Positions 55,381 through 64,000 of a stretch of DNA of 64,000 bases are shown in pieces (position 1 is the first letter of the stretch; each line of letters begins with the position of its first letter). A program made the translations under genes and the position numbers. The stretch is taken from positions 1,674,001 through 1,738,000 of the forward strand of contig JABMLP010000007.1 of the NCBI GenBank assembly GCA_013176395.1, in the 5' to 3' direction. The notes beneath the pieces are model-generated. The model was not told where the DNA came from. It ran no database searches and saw only the letters and a program-made list of their open reading frames with translations. The stretch comes from Venturia oleaginea. Its lineage: Eukaryota > Ascomycota > Dothideomycetes > Venturiales > Venturiaceae.

Positions 55381-56320
55381 ATGTCCACGGTTTCATCCAA
55401 AGGTCAAGGGAAACGAAAAGAATCCGTTCCACCGTCGCCTCCACCGCCGCCGCCTCAAAGACAACATACGGCAGGACCCGAGTCGGACGAAGACGAGTCT
55501 GAAGAAGAGATGGCAACTCAAGCTACACCAAGCTCTTCAGGACGGAACGAGTCCCACGACGATCGAAACAAAGCAAAGGTCAATCCACCCGAGGTGTTCA
55601 AGGGAGAACGCGGCAAACTCAAGACGTTCTTAACCCAAGCCAACCTTTACATGCACTGGAACAAATCCGAGTTCAACACTCAGGAAAAGAAAATCATGTT
55701 TGTTCTTAGTTACATGCGAGGAACTGCTTATGCTCTGTTCGAGGATCGCCTCAACGAGTCTTCACCCAATACGGCGAATTTCTCAAACAGATCAACATGA
55801 CGTTCGGCAACGTCGATGAGAAACATATTGCGGAAAGAGAGCTCAAGGCTTTGAGACAGCATACATCCGCTCAGGATTATTCTTGTGACGGCATGGCATG
55901 GCAGCCATCCTCGTCACGTGACAACGTGGCAAACGCATTGGTTCCAGCCACACTGTGGCAAGAGGAATATCAACTCGCGCGGCTCGTAGTTTCTAACTCT
56001 CTATCTGATATTCTTTTATCACACCTGGCAATTGGAATCTTAGTTCGTTCTAGTTCATTCAATGCTCGCCGTGACAATTCTGCTCATTTTGTTAGAATCT
56101 CCGCCCATCTCAACTGGGGAGAAGAAGCTTTGCTTGCAAGATTCTATGATGGTCTTAAGGAAGACATCAAGGATGAAATCAGTCGAAAAGAAACTCAGCC
56201 TCAGGACCTGTACTCGATGATTGAAACGTCATTCAAGATCGATAACCGCCTATTCGAAAGAAAACTTCAGAGGAAGGGAGTTAGTTCCTATCGAGGACAT
56301 GGAAGCAACAGTCGTGCGAA
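55381..56320 (+). pseudogene. Ty3/gypsy gag fragment
   Basis: Starts at 55381 with a Pro/Glu-rich head, then gag core blocks: NPPEVFKGERGKLKTFLTQA, KIMFVLSYMRGTAYALFEDR. After a frameshift near 55758 it continues FTQYGEFLKQINMTFGNVDE and ERELKALRQHTSAQDYS. A solo LTR interrupts it at 55885-56076. It then resumes VRISAHLNWGEEALLARFYD, GLKEDIKDEISRKETQPQDL and SFKIDNRLFERKLQRKG. There is no zinc knuckle, protease or reverse transcriptase afterwards. It is a decayed fragment of a chromovirus-like retrotransposon. Confidence 0.85.
55885..56076 (+). mobile_element. Solo LTR inserted in gag, 5-bp target duplication
   Basis: 192 bp beginning TGTGACGGCATGG and ending GCTCGCCGTGACA, that is TG...CA. 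The 5-bp target duplication ATTCT lies at 55880-55884 and 56077-56081. Removing the insert and one ATTCT restores continuous gag homology across the gap. No internal retrotransposon sequence remains. TG/CA ends and a 5-bp duplication fit a Ty1/copia- or gypsy-type LTR. Confidence 0.88.
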
Positions 56321-56381
56321 CACTATTGCTTTTAGTTACTTAGCACAATTCACGACTCCTATATCTTGCAAGCTTCGCTTA

Positions 56382-56561
56382 TGTCACGGCGAGCATTGAA
56401 CCAGACAGAATGAACTAAGATTTCATTCACTCAGTGTGATGAGAGAATATCAGATAGAGAGTAAGTGACTATGGGGCGCGCGAGTTGATATTCCTCTCGC
56501 CACAGTGTGGCTGCGACACGTTGTCATGTGACAAAGATGGCCACTATGCCATGCCGTCACA
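56382..56561 (-). mobile_element. Second LTR copy, opposite orientation
   Basis: About 180 bp matching the complement of the LTR at 55885-56076 along its whole length, with scattered substitutions and small indels (shared CAGCCACACTGTGGC, GAGGAATATCAACTCGCG, CTCTATCTGATATTCT). Its flanks (GCTTA and ATACA) do not match, so no target duplication remains. It lies exactly between the gag fragment and the truncated transposase. Confidence 0.85.
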
Positions 56562-57619
56562 ATACAGGAGGATCCAGAAGTAATTGGCGCGTGGTTCAAG
56601 CTAGTTACAGATACTTAAGCCAAGTACGGCGTCCACGACGAGGATACGCACAACTTTGACGAGATTGGCTTTCAGATGGGCGTTATTGGGTCAATGAAGG
56701 TTGTTACAGCCTCTGAAAGACGTACAAGACCTGAACTCATCCAGCCGAGCGATCGCGAATGGGTTACGGTTATTCAGAGTATCTGCGCAGCTGGATATGC
56801 GACCCCGCCATTCATTATCTACAAAGGACGCGTTCACATCTCTGCGTGGTATGAGCAGGCAGATATACCACGGAATTGGAAGCTCTCAGTCTCTGAGAAC
56901 GGCTGGACAAACAACGCGCTTGGTCTTGGGTGGTTGAAGCATTTTGGCGCGTATACAAAGGCGCGGCAGGTGGGGGGTATAGGCTACTCATTTTGGACGG
57001 CCATGAGAGCCATCTCAACCAGGATTTCAAGGACTACTGCCTCGAAAACAAGATCCTAACCCTCTGTATGCCACCGCACTCGTCGCATATACTCCAGCCT
57101 CTTGATGTGGTCTGCTTCTCGCCATTGAAGCGGAAGTACTCCCAACGCGTCCCGGACTTGGCACGCCGACGCGTCTACTATATCAATAAGGAAGGCTTTC
57201 TCCCTGCCTTTAAAGACGCGTTTTTCGATGTGTTCACGGAAGAGAATTGTCGAAAGGTCTTTGAGGCAGTAGGGCTAGTCCCTATTAACGCGCAGGTAGT
57301 GTTGGATCGCCTTGAAGTACGGCTACGTACCCCGCCAGAGCCCCGTCTCCTAGAAACGCCGTGGCAGTCAAAGACTCCAAGCAATACTCATGAATTTGGA
57401 TCCCAATCCAAGCTCGTAAGCGAGTCTTTTACTCGGTCACCAGTTACTGCGCAGGCAGGCTTTTCACAGCTTGTTAAAGGCGCTGTGGGAACTGCGGCGC
57501 GACTGGGCACAATGCGCGAACGTGTAAATAGGAAGGATATTGAGATATCTTCTGAATCAGATAGCAGCACGACAGACTTGGAATCTATTGTTGATAGCGA
57601 TAAAATTGAAGAGTCGTAA
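56562..57619 (+). pseudogene. Second Fot1-like transposase, 5'-truncated and broken
   Basis: Begins abruptly after the LTR with QEDPEVIGAWFKLVTDT, a TAA at 56616-56618, then AKYGVHDEDTHNFDEIGF. After SENGWTNNALGLGWLKHFG there is a frameshift near 56970 in a run of six G. It resumes YRLLILDGHESHLNQDFKD, CMPPHSSHILQPLDVVCFSP and YYINKEGFLPAFKDAFFDVF to the stop at 57617. The N-terminal DNA-binding domain is missing. It is clearly a different subfamily from the element at 53.5-55.3 kb, to which it shows only moderate protein similarity. Confidence 0.88.
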
Positions 57620-57807
57620 CATGAGTTGGTCGTGCCAAGAGATTTTGGCGGGTTGGGTGGTGTGGCGGTTCGGGTGGTGGAATACGTTACTATTATTTGA
57701 AGTTTTGCAGACGTACTTAGATCTGTACAATATTAGCGAGGAAGGTTTAAAAGAAATAATAGGAGTCTAATTGAAAATAATATCGCAATAAAAGCTTCTA
57801 TAGAGAT

Positions 57808-57915
57808 GGTGTAGAAATCATGTGAATGGTGTAGAAATCATGTAAATCATGTAGAAATCATGCGATTCATGTAGGAATCATATAAACCATGTAGGAATCA
57901 TGTAAAAATCATGTG
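57808..57915 (+). repeat. 20-bp minisatellite downstream of transposase relic
   Basis: About five units of a 20-bp sequence based on CATGTAGAAATCATGTAAAT, each slightly different. It lies close to where the 3' end of the truncated Fot1-like element would be and may be part of its terminal region. Confidence 0.75.
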
Positions 57916-58007
57916 AGGTCCAGAGAAGTTTTGCAGACGTAGCCATCAAGCCTAGTCATACCCACGATCTATTACAAGTCGATACTGCCAGAAACTGCAT
58001 CTTTCAT

Positions 58008-59887
58008 TTACTCCATCTTCGCATTCGTTTTTGCAGAAGCATTTGCCGTCAGTTTCAATGCCTCTGGAGCATCATCTCTGTCCATGTACAGCTCCACGAA
58101 CCTCAGACATGAGCTGTCTGGACTGGAGAAATTCTCATCAGAGAAGAGCTTCTCTACGTCCTCCTTCGTCTTAACAGCGTAAGTTTGCGCTTGCCCTTCG
58201 ACTGCACCAAATGCTGCTGGTAGATCCTTGTATCGCCACGTCTGAACATCATTATACGATTCATCCATGCCGTGGATAAATCGCTCGATTGTGTATCCAT
58301 CATTGCAAATGACAAAAATGATGGGGTTGAGTTTGTTCCGCAGCATTGTGCTGACTTCCTGTGCTGTGAGTTGGAAACTGCCATCCCCTGTGAAAAGAAT
58401 GGTGCGTTTGATGCCAGATTCCTTGGCTGCAAGTGCAGCGCCTTGACAGCTTCCCGTGGCATATCCAATGCTGCCCCAAAGAACTTGTGAGATCGCCGTA
58501 ACGCCAGCGGGGAACCGTGTCTCCCAAATGCCGAAATTCGAGGTACCAGTCTCTGTGATGATAATGTCCTTTGCTTGCATCCATTGGCCCAGCCGTGGCC
58601 AAAACCATGCCTGTGTGATTGTAGAGTCCGTGGAGTCTGATTCCTTTGCTGGTATGTCGTTGTTAGGTACATGAGAGCCCATCTTAGATCCGAGATTCTC
58701 GATTTGTGCTGCTACCTTTTTCAAGACACCGTTCATACGTACACCTGGGTATTCAGAATATTTGACGCGTACCAGATAACTGTGAAAATCAATTGTAACA
58801 AGGTTGCTCAGCCGGTATGTGAAACCGGCAGTATTGAAGTCGCTCTTGATGGGACCAATGCTGAGCACAAGGTCGGCTGTTTCCACGCGCTCCCGCACGC
58901 CCTTGTTTGATCCGTCACCAGCATAGACGCCACCATAATTGGGCAATGTTTCATCGATCGCACCTTTGCCCATGGGGGTCACAAAAACAGGCAGGCCGGA
59001 GTTCCTCACCAGCTCGTGGGTCTCTTTTAGTGCCTGTCGGATCTATTAGCCATATCTGTATGCAGGGCTGCGGCCAGACGTACGCGGTGCCTGATGGTGC
59101 AAGCATCCACAAGGATGACTGGGTTTTTTGCCTCTTTCAAATATTTCAGGACCACGCTGACGGCATAATCTTCCTTCTCTGAATCATTGGGTGCAAAATC
59201 CAGATGGAGTGGAGTCTTCAGCCTGGCTCCCTCGATCTTCTTCTGCACCATGTCCGTGGGCAAACTGATGTATACCGGTCTGCTTTGAATCCAACATTCT
59301 TGAATTGCATGATCAATGAGTGTTGCCGCATCGTATGGATCATTCAACATTGATACTGCGCAGGATATCTGTGCGCTCATCTTCTGAAAAACCGTAAAGT
59401 CGCCATTCCCAAGTGTATGATGTAGTAGGGCTCCATTGCGTTGGGAAATTGTCGACGGGTAGCCCACAATATGGACGATAGGGACGTATTCGGAGTAGGC
59501 GCCTGCGAGGGCATTGATGGCAGAGAGTTCTCCTACGCCAAAGGTGGTTACGATGGCCGATATGCCTTTGACGCGAGCGTAGCCGTCTGCTGCGTATCCT
59601 GTGGCAGGATCAGTACCTGCTTGTTGCAATGCATAGCAATAACATACCGGCATTCAGCTCGTTTGCGTTACCCACCCAGTGCAGTTGATTGGGCTTTATG
59701 TAGTCCAGCGCAACCAGATTGTAGTCTCCAGGGACACCGTGTATGGACCGTATCCCGACCTCATGCAAGCGTCGAAAGAGATACTGTTCGAATGAGAGCT
59801 GAAGCGTGTACCACGCAATGGATGCAAACTCACCTCTGCCACATCGACGGGCTCTTTCAGCTCAGAAGCTCGTATGTCAGTGGCCAT
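58008..59887 (-). CDS. pdcA: Pyruvate decarboxylase (thiamine diphosphate enzyme)
   Basis: Minus-strand exons 59887..59834, 59783..59648, 59598..59084, 59033..58008, giving 576 residues, the family's normal length. Key parts: the N-terminal Pyr domain with [15 protein letters not shown] and the catalytic Glu in NANELNAG (Glu60), joined by splicing to [27 protein letters not shown] follows. In the C-terminal PP domain the GDG...ND metal/ThDP motif lies at about 451-480 ([31 protein letters not shown]). The enzyme converts pyruvate to acetaldehyde and CO2 in the cytosol. A related 2-oxo acid decarboxylase such as indolepyruvate decarboxylase is a possible alternative. Three of the splice choices were fixed by conserved motif continuity. 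Confidence 0.93.
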
Positions 59888-60096
59888 TGTCGCAGTCTGA
59901 TTTCAAATGGATATGGAGCAAAACGAATGTAATGAGGGCCCATGGAGATTTGTACAAGGTCTTCTGGTAATAACGTATCTTACAAGCTTCAATCGTCACC
60001 ATCGAACCACTTGTATGCAGCCCTCGTCATCGCCCCTCTCCCTCGTCATGCACGCGTGTGCATGATAAAGCAAGGAGTCAGCATTTCTGCTCTCAC
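59888..60096. promoter_or_regulatory. Promoter of the pyruvate decarboxylase gene
   Basis: Short region between the pdc start and the retroposon-like insertion. The insertion sits only ~210 bp upstream of the pdc start codon and so may affect its regulation. No specific motif is named. Confidence 0.4.
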
Positions 60097-60110
60097 TCGT
60101 ACCTTATGCG
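60097..60110 (+). repeat. Left copy of a 14-bp target site duplication
   Basis: TCGTACCTTATGCG, repeated exactly at 61712-61725. The two copies bracket the 1601-bp insertion. Confidence 0.85.
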
Positions 60111-61711
60111 AAAAACAGCACACACAGCGAGAACTCAATTTTTGGAATTTACAGAAGTATCATCTAAGGATCATCAAAACACCTCTGCCAGTGGCCGCTC
60201 CGGCCTCTAGAGGCCATCGCGCGTCCCTCAGCGTCGATGAGATATCTCTAGAGTCGCCGTCGCGGCCACGGCAGAGCAAGCAGACGAATACATGAGCAAG
60301 CTACACGAACGATGCGTCCACCAAAGACAACAGCAACCATCTAGTCACTATCTCCCGGCTAGTCCATCACCCCAGATGACACTGCAACGCTCCGAGTCGA
60401 CGAGTCACTGCTAGAACGGCAATACCTTCAACACAACTCAAACACCAGACGCCCGGTGCGCAACAATCGGCACCACACACCACTGCAACGACTAGACAAC
60501 CTCTCCCAACGTCTTGGCAAACCGTCCTGCTACAAGCTGTTGCCCAGAGCCTTGAGCCTCTCCCCAAACTGTTGCCTCCCAGTTATGGCATTGGCAAGAG
60601 TAGGTGCGCGACACAGTAAGTAGTAAGGACGCATAGAAGGAGCCTATTGGCGGCAAATCCCCTCCCTGTAAGCTAGCAGACGTAGCCTTGAGCCTCTCCC
60701 CAGACTGTTGCGTCCCAGTTATGGCATTGGCAAGAGTAGGTGCGCGATATAGCAAGCAGGGAGAGCGACTAGCAGCAGATAGGCTCCGACTATAAGACGA
60801 CAGGTCTACAACACAATCGGTGCGACACGATACGGCAGCTGCTAGAGAACCTCATCTACTATCGTCTCCGCAAACCGTCCTGCTGCAAGCTGATGTCCAG
60901 AGCCTTGAGCCTCTCCCCAAACTGTTGCGTCCCAGTTATGGCATTGGCAAGAGTAGGTGCGCAACACAGTAAGCAGTAAGGACGTATAGAAGGAGCTTAT
61001 TGGCGGCAAATCCCCTCCCTACAAGCCAGCAGACGTAGCCTTGAGCCTCTCCCCAGACTGTTGCGTCCCAGTTATGGCATTGGCAAGAGTAGGAGCGCGA
61101 TATAGCAAGTAGGGAGAGCGACTAGCAGCAGATAGGCTCCGACTATAAGACGGCAGGTCTATAGCACGATCGGCGCCATACAATACGGCAGCTACCAGAC
61201 AGCCTCGTCCACGGGCATACCCGGAGTATCACACCCAAGCAGCGAAATCACGACTACGATGGTTACTATTGTCTCCAGCATCACACAACCAAATACACCG
61301 CCGCATAGGAATCTGGTGCAAGGCAACTTTCACAAGCAGAAACATACTTAGGGAACCCATTGGCCTTGAGGGATAAGGCGAAACAGATAGACAAGCTGAG
61401 CATTAGAGGGAGACTGTAGGTAGAAGGATAGCGAAACACGAGGCATTGCCTCTTGAGTCTACATAGCACAGATATACTAGCAGAATAACCAGTATCTACA
61501 AGAGCCAGCGGGCATTTGGAGATACTGGTTAAGGGAAAAGAGGGAGGACGGAGGGGACAGCTGGTCTTGTTTCAGTGAACGGGGCGAAGTGGGGCGCGGT
61601 GGATTATATAATCTATCACGTGTCGGCTGTCTGATGAAGTCCTCCTAACCGGACATAGCTGCGTGATTAAGCGGCTGCAACCGAGTAGGATAAAATCAAT
61701 CAATCAATCAA
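60111..61711 (+). mobile_element. Retroposon-like insertion with (CAAT)n tail
   Basis: 1601 bp flanked by identical 14-bp repeats and ending in a simple-sequence tail (TAAAATCAATCAATCAATCAA) just before the right repeat. A long target duplication with a 3' simple tail is the hallmark of target-primed reverse transcription, as in LINEs and SINE-like elements. No reverse transcriptase frame is present, so it is non-autonomous or a truncated LINE. The interior has a 352-bp tandem duplication. The right-hand 200 bp is unique and may correspond to the 3' UTR recognised by a partner LINE. No tRNA-derived A or B box was recognised. Confidence 0.7.
60550..61180 (+). repeat. 352-bp tandem duplication with internal 135-bp subrepeats
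   Basis: A motif beginning GCCTTGAGCCTCTCCCC and running through CAGTTATGGCATTGGCAAG starts at 60550, 60685, 60902 and 61038. The first and third, and the second and fourth, are ~352 bp apart and continue matching, so a two-part unit is duplicated. Identity is high, so duplication is fairly recent. Confidence 0.85.
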
Positions 61712-61725
61712 TCGTACCTTATGCG
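61712..61725 (+). repeat. Right copy of the 14-bp target site duplication
   Basis: Exact match to 60097-60110, directly after the (CAAT)n tail. Confidence 0.85.
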
Positions 61726-62002
61726 CCGCATGTCAACCACTCCACTCGGCTATGTGTCCCGATTGAGCTGGTCATTGAATGGTTGTGATGTTGTTCACTG
61801 CATCAGGTGAGGTGGACGTGATGGCAGAACCATGCTCACTCACCAGAACGTGATAGGCCACTGGTGGCAGACTCGAGAAACAAAACATTCGTGCATACCC
61901 TTGGTTCGCTTTGTCACTGGATTTGATTGCCTCAATTCGAAAACGAAAATAGTATTGGAGACAACTACGAGCAGACGACAAGTTCTTCGCCTTAAACCTG
62001 AC
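61726..62002. other. 3' flank of the FAD oxidoreductase gene
   Basis: Short interval between the retroposon's right target duplication and the stop codon of the oxidoreductase. Probably its 3' UTR. Nothing else is seen. Confidence 0.4.
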
Positions 62003-64000
62003 CTAAACAACAGCTCTCCTGACCTTGTTGATCGTACCACCGATCAACCTTCCTCTGTTCAAATTATCACTCAGAGGTGGCGTTTTACTCTCAACAATCT
62101 TTGCAACCTTGCAGACACGTCCATCCCTAACCTCCATGTGATCAGCATTCACACCAGGAGTCACCCAAAACAACATGTCAGGATCATATTTGGTCTTGAT
62201 CTCAGAGAGCTTTTGGTAGTTTTTGCCCCAGAAGGAAGTCTTCCAGTTTTCCTCAAGAGGATAGGCTTCGTTAGCGTAGGCGCCCATGTCTGGTGCAATG
62301 GTGCGTAGAGCGTCGACGCTGGCTTTTCCGGCGTCTTTGTAGCCGATCGTATGGACATAGGCCTTGCGCCAGGCTGGGAGAACCGAAGCTATGCAAGTTC
62401 AGTACGTCAGTTCTAAAATTGTGTTTTGTTGACCTTACTATCGTCATCGGGCTTGTGAGCCTTTTTGCCTGAGACCAGATGTCCTTGGATGACAGCCGAT
62501 GTACCACCAATAGCGAATGGAGCCGATGCCTTGAGGACCGCGGTCAGATTGGGATGAGCAAAATGCTCGGCACCAAGCAGACGACTATCCAGATTCACGA
62601 TAGCATTCGGCACCGGAGCACCGCCTTCCATGCCGGGTCCGTGGCGAGCTTCAATGGTGCTGCGCTTGCGGCCAGCCGTCTCCCATGGAGCTGGCTCTGC
62701 CTTCATCGCCATTGGCTTATCGATTGCGCCGAATCGGGCGTCGAAGTAGGCCTTGTAGTTGGGGTACTCGACAATGCTGTTGACAGCTTTTGTCATTGTT
62801 GGGTATGAAGCCATCTTCTCCAAAATTGGTGTCCAGATCTTTTCCGCATTAGCCTTTCCAGAGTGCTCTGCTTGGTGAAGCATAACGCCTTTGATTGAGC
62901 GTGGGTAAATGTAATAATATCCGGACACGCCCTTATTCTCAACAAGATCGACGAAGTGGGTGTGTAGATTTGCATCTCAAAATTGTCAGCAATCGAGTCA
63001 TCCTCAGGATTAAACATCACTCACAAGCTCCCCAGAGTCCATCACTGTTAGCTTCAGTAGTATTAATCTGCCAGGTAGACAAAGTGATTGGGATATCTGG
63101 GTATGCCTTCACAGTCGCTTCAACCACTACGCCGAAAGTACCTCCTCCACCGCCTAAGTAGCAATTGTCAGCAAACTGTTCCAAAAAGGAAGTGCAGGAA
63201 ATAGCTCTACCTCTCAAGGCCCAGAACAAGTCAGGATTCGAGACCTTATTGGCCACCTTGAGCTCGCCATCGGCAGTCACTACCTTGAACTCCAAGAACT
63301 GATCGACAGCAAGACCGAATCTGTTGCTAAGAGGGCCGTGGCCCGCAGTTTGACCGTATCCTCCAGCTGGACAGACTGAGCCGTGGGCGGCACCAACGGT
63401 CAGAAGCTTGGACTTGGAGACAGCGTTGTGCAAAACCTGGGATGTCACACCCACGCCAAAGGTCACAGCAGCCTGCTTGCCAGCAACGGGAACGATTGTG
63501 TTTCCTTCGCCCTTTGGCTTCGCAGCACCAGCAGTTGTTGGAACAAATTCCTCCAGGACGTTGATACCCTTGAGCAAGGAAGTGTCCAGGCTCAAGCCGG
63601 ATGGCGCATCATTGCGGCCCTATGTCGAGTATTAGCGTTTTGAAAAGGTCTCGTACAGAAGACAGCTGGAGCATACCGGGAAATCGTGGCCAGAGGTGAT
63701 TAGAGTAAGGCGAACGTTGTTGCTGGCAGCGAATTTGACGGCCTTCTGAACGTCTTTATAACTCTCAGCGCGCAGACTGTAGTCAGGACGGTAGACACCA
63801 GCAGCAAGCGTTTTTGACCTGGCCTGCACGTCAGATCCCATGGCCTTCGTCCATTCTGCAGCCGCTGGCCATTCAGCATCTGAAACTAGCTTCCTGCATC
63901 CCGCTGGTGTGCTAGTGGTCTTGCCATTGACCGGGGCCACAACAGGTGCAGCTGGAGCAGTAACCGGACCCTGGGGAGAGGCGCCCGCAAGCCCCGTGGC
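62003..64000 (-). CDS. FAD-linked oxidoreductase (berberine-bridge type), 5' end outside window
   Basis: Minus-strand exons, first one cut by the window edge: >64000..63677, 63619..63211, 63153..63025, 62975..62439, 62388..62003; 594 residues are visible. The FAD-binding PCMH domain shows VYRPDYSLRAESYKDVQKAV, SGHDFPG joined to RNDAPSGLSLD, the CPAGGYGQTAGHGPLSNRFG loop and LFWALRG joined to GGGGTFGVVVEAT. The C-terminal berberine-bridge segment (YANEAYPLEENWKTSFWG, YDPDMLFWVTPGVNADHME) is complete. The His in SGHD is the usual covalent FAD site; Cys in CPAGG may give a second link. Such enzymes are often secreted or work in secondary metabolism. The true start and any signal peptide lie beyond 64000. 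One acceptor (62976-62977) ends GAG. Confidence 0.9.

Noticed and set aside
59598..59630. Alternative pdc acceptor giving [18 protein letters not shown]
   Set aside because: It would insert TDPAT into an invariant loop near the catalytic Glu; the next acceptor restores [14 protein letters not shown].

Overview
The window is chromosomal DNA of a filamentous ascomycete (Pezizomycotina). The evidence is short introns of about 45-90 bp with GT..AG ends, fungal-specific gene families (WSC sensor, GPI aspartic protease, CM1/Mto1-type MTOC protein, Dopey), and Fot1/pogo, Ty3/gypsy and solo-LTR remnants. The genus cannot be fixed from the sequence alone. Gene models were built by reading frames through splice sites. 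Spliced coordinates are given inside each entry.

Layout. 0-2.3 kb: SAM-domain RNA-binding protein Vts1. 3-5.6 kb: two low-complexity orphan genes. 5.7-9.1 kb: sparse DNA with a small cysteine-rich secreted protein and two relics of one unknown family. 9.1-11.7 kb: an MFS transporter and an orphan gene. 12-16.3 kb: a graveyard with two, perhaps three, decayed BTB/POZ paralogues and a minisatellite. 17-25 kb: WSC cell-wall sensor, GPI-anchored aspartic protease and proline iminopeptidase. 25.5-35.1 kb: housekeeping block with rps20 divergent from cue3/ASCC2, and the Mto1/ApsB-type MTOC protein divergent from the SGT1/Ecdysoneless protein. 35.9-37.1 kb: a secreted cysteine-rich protein followed by two extra copies of its last exon. 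37.9-52.6 kb, all minus strand: Dopey, a glyoxalase-fold protein with a long Ser-rich tail, a proline-rich protein and a large secreted glycosidase-like protein. 53.5-57.9 kb: a transposon nest (Fot1-like element with TIRs and TA target duplication, gypsy gag fragment split by a solo LTR, second LTR in opposite orientation, truncated second Fot1-like transposase). 58-59.9 kb: pyruvate decarboxylase. 60.1-61.7 kb: a retroposon-like insertion with a 14-bp target duplication and a (CAAT)n tail. 62-64 kb: an FAD-linked oxidoreductase running off the right edge.

Functional links. The strongest is the head-to-head pair rps20 (uS10) and cue3. In yeast and mammals uS10 is ubiquitinated on collided ribosomes and Cue3/ASCC2 is the ubiquitin-binding subunit of the complex that acts on it. 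The WSC sensor and GPI protease both belong to cell-wall biology. Other points to check are a single in-frame TAG in the otherwise full-length Dopey gene, and the open-frame duplicate terminal exon of the secreted protein, which might serve as an alternative last exon.
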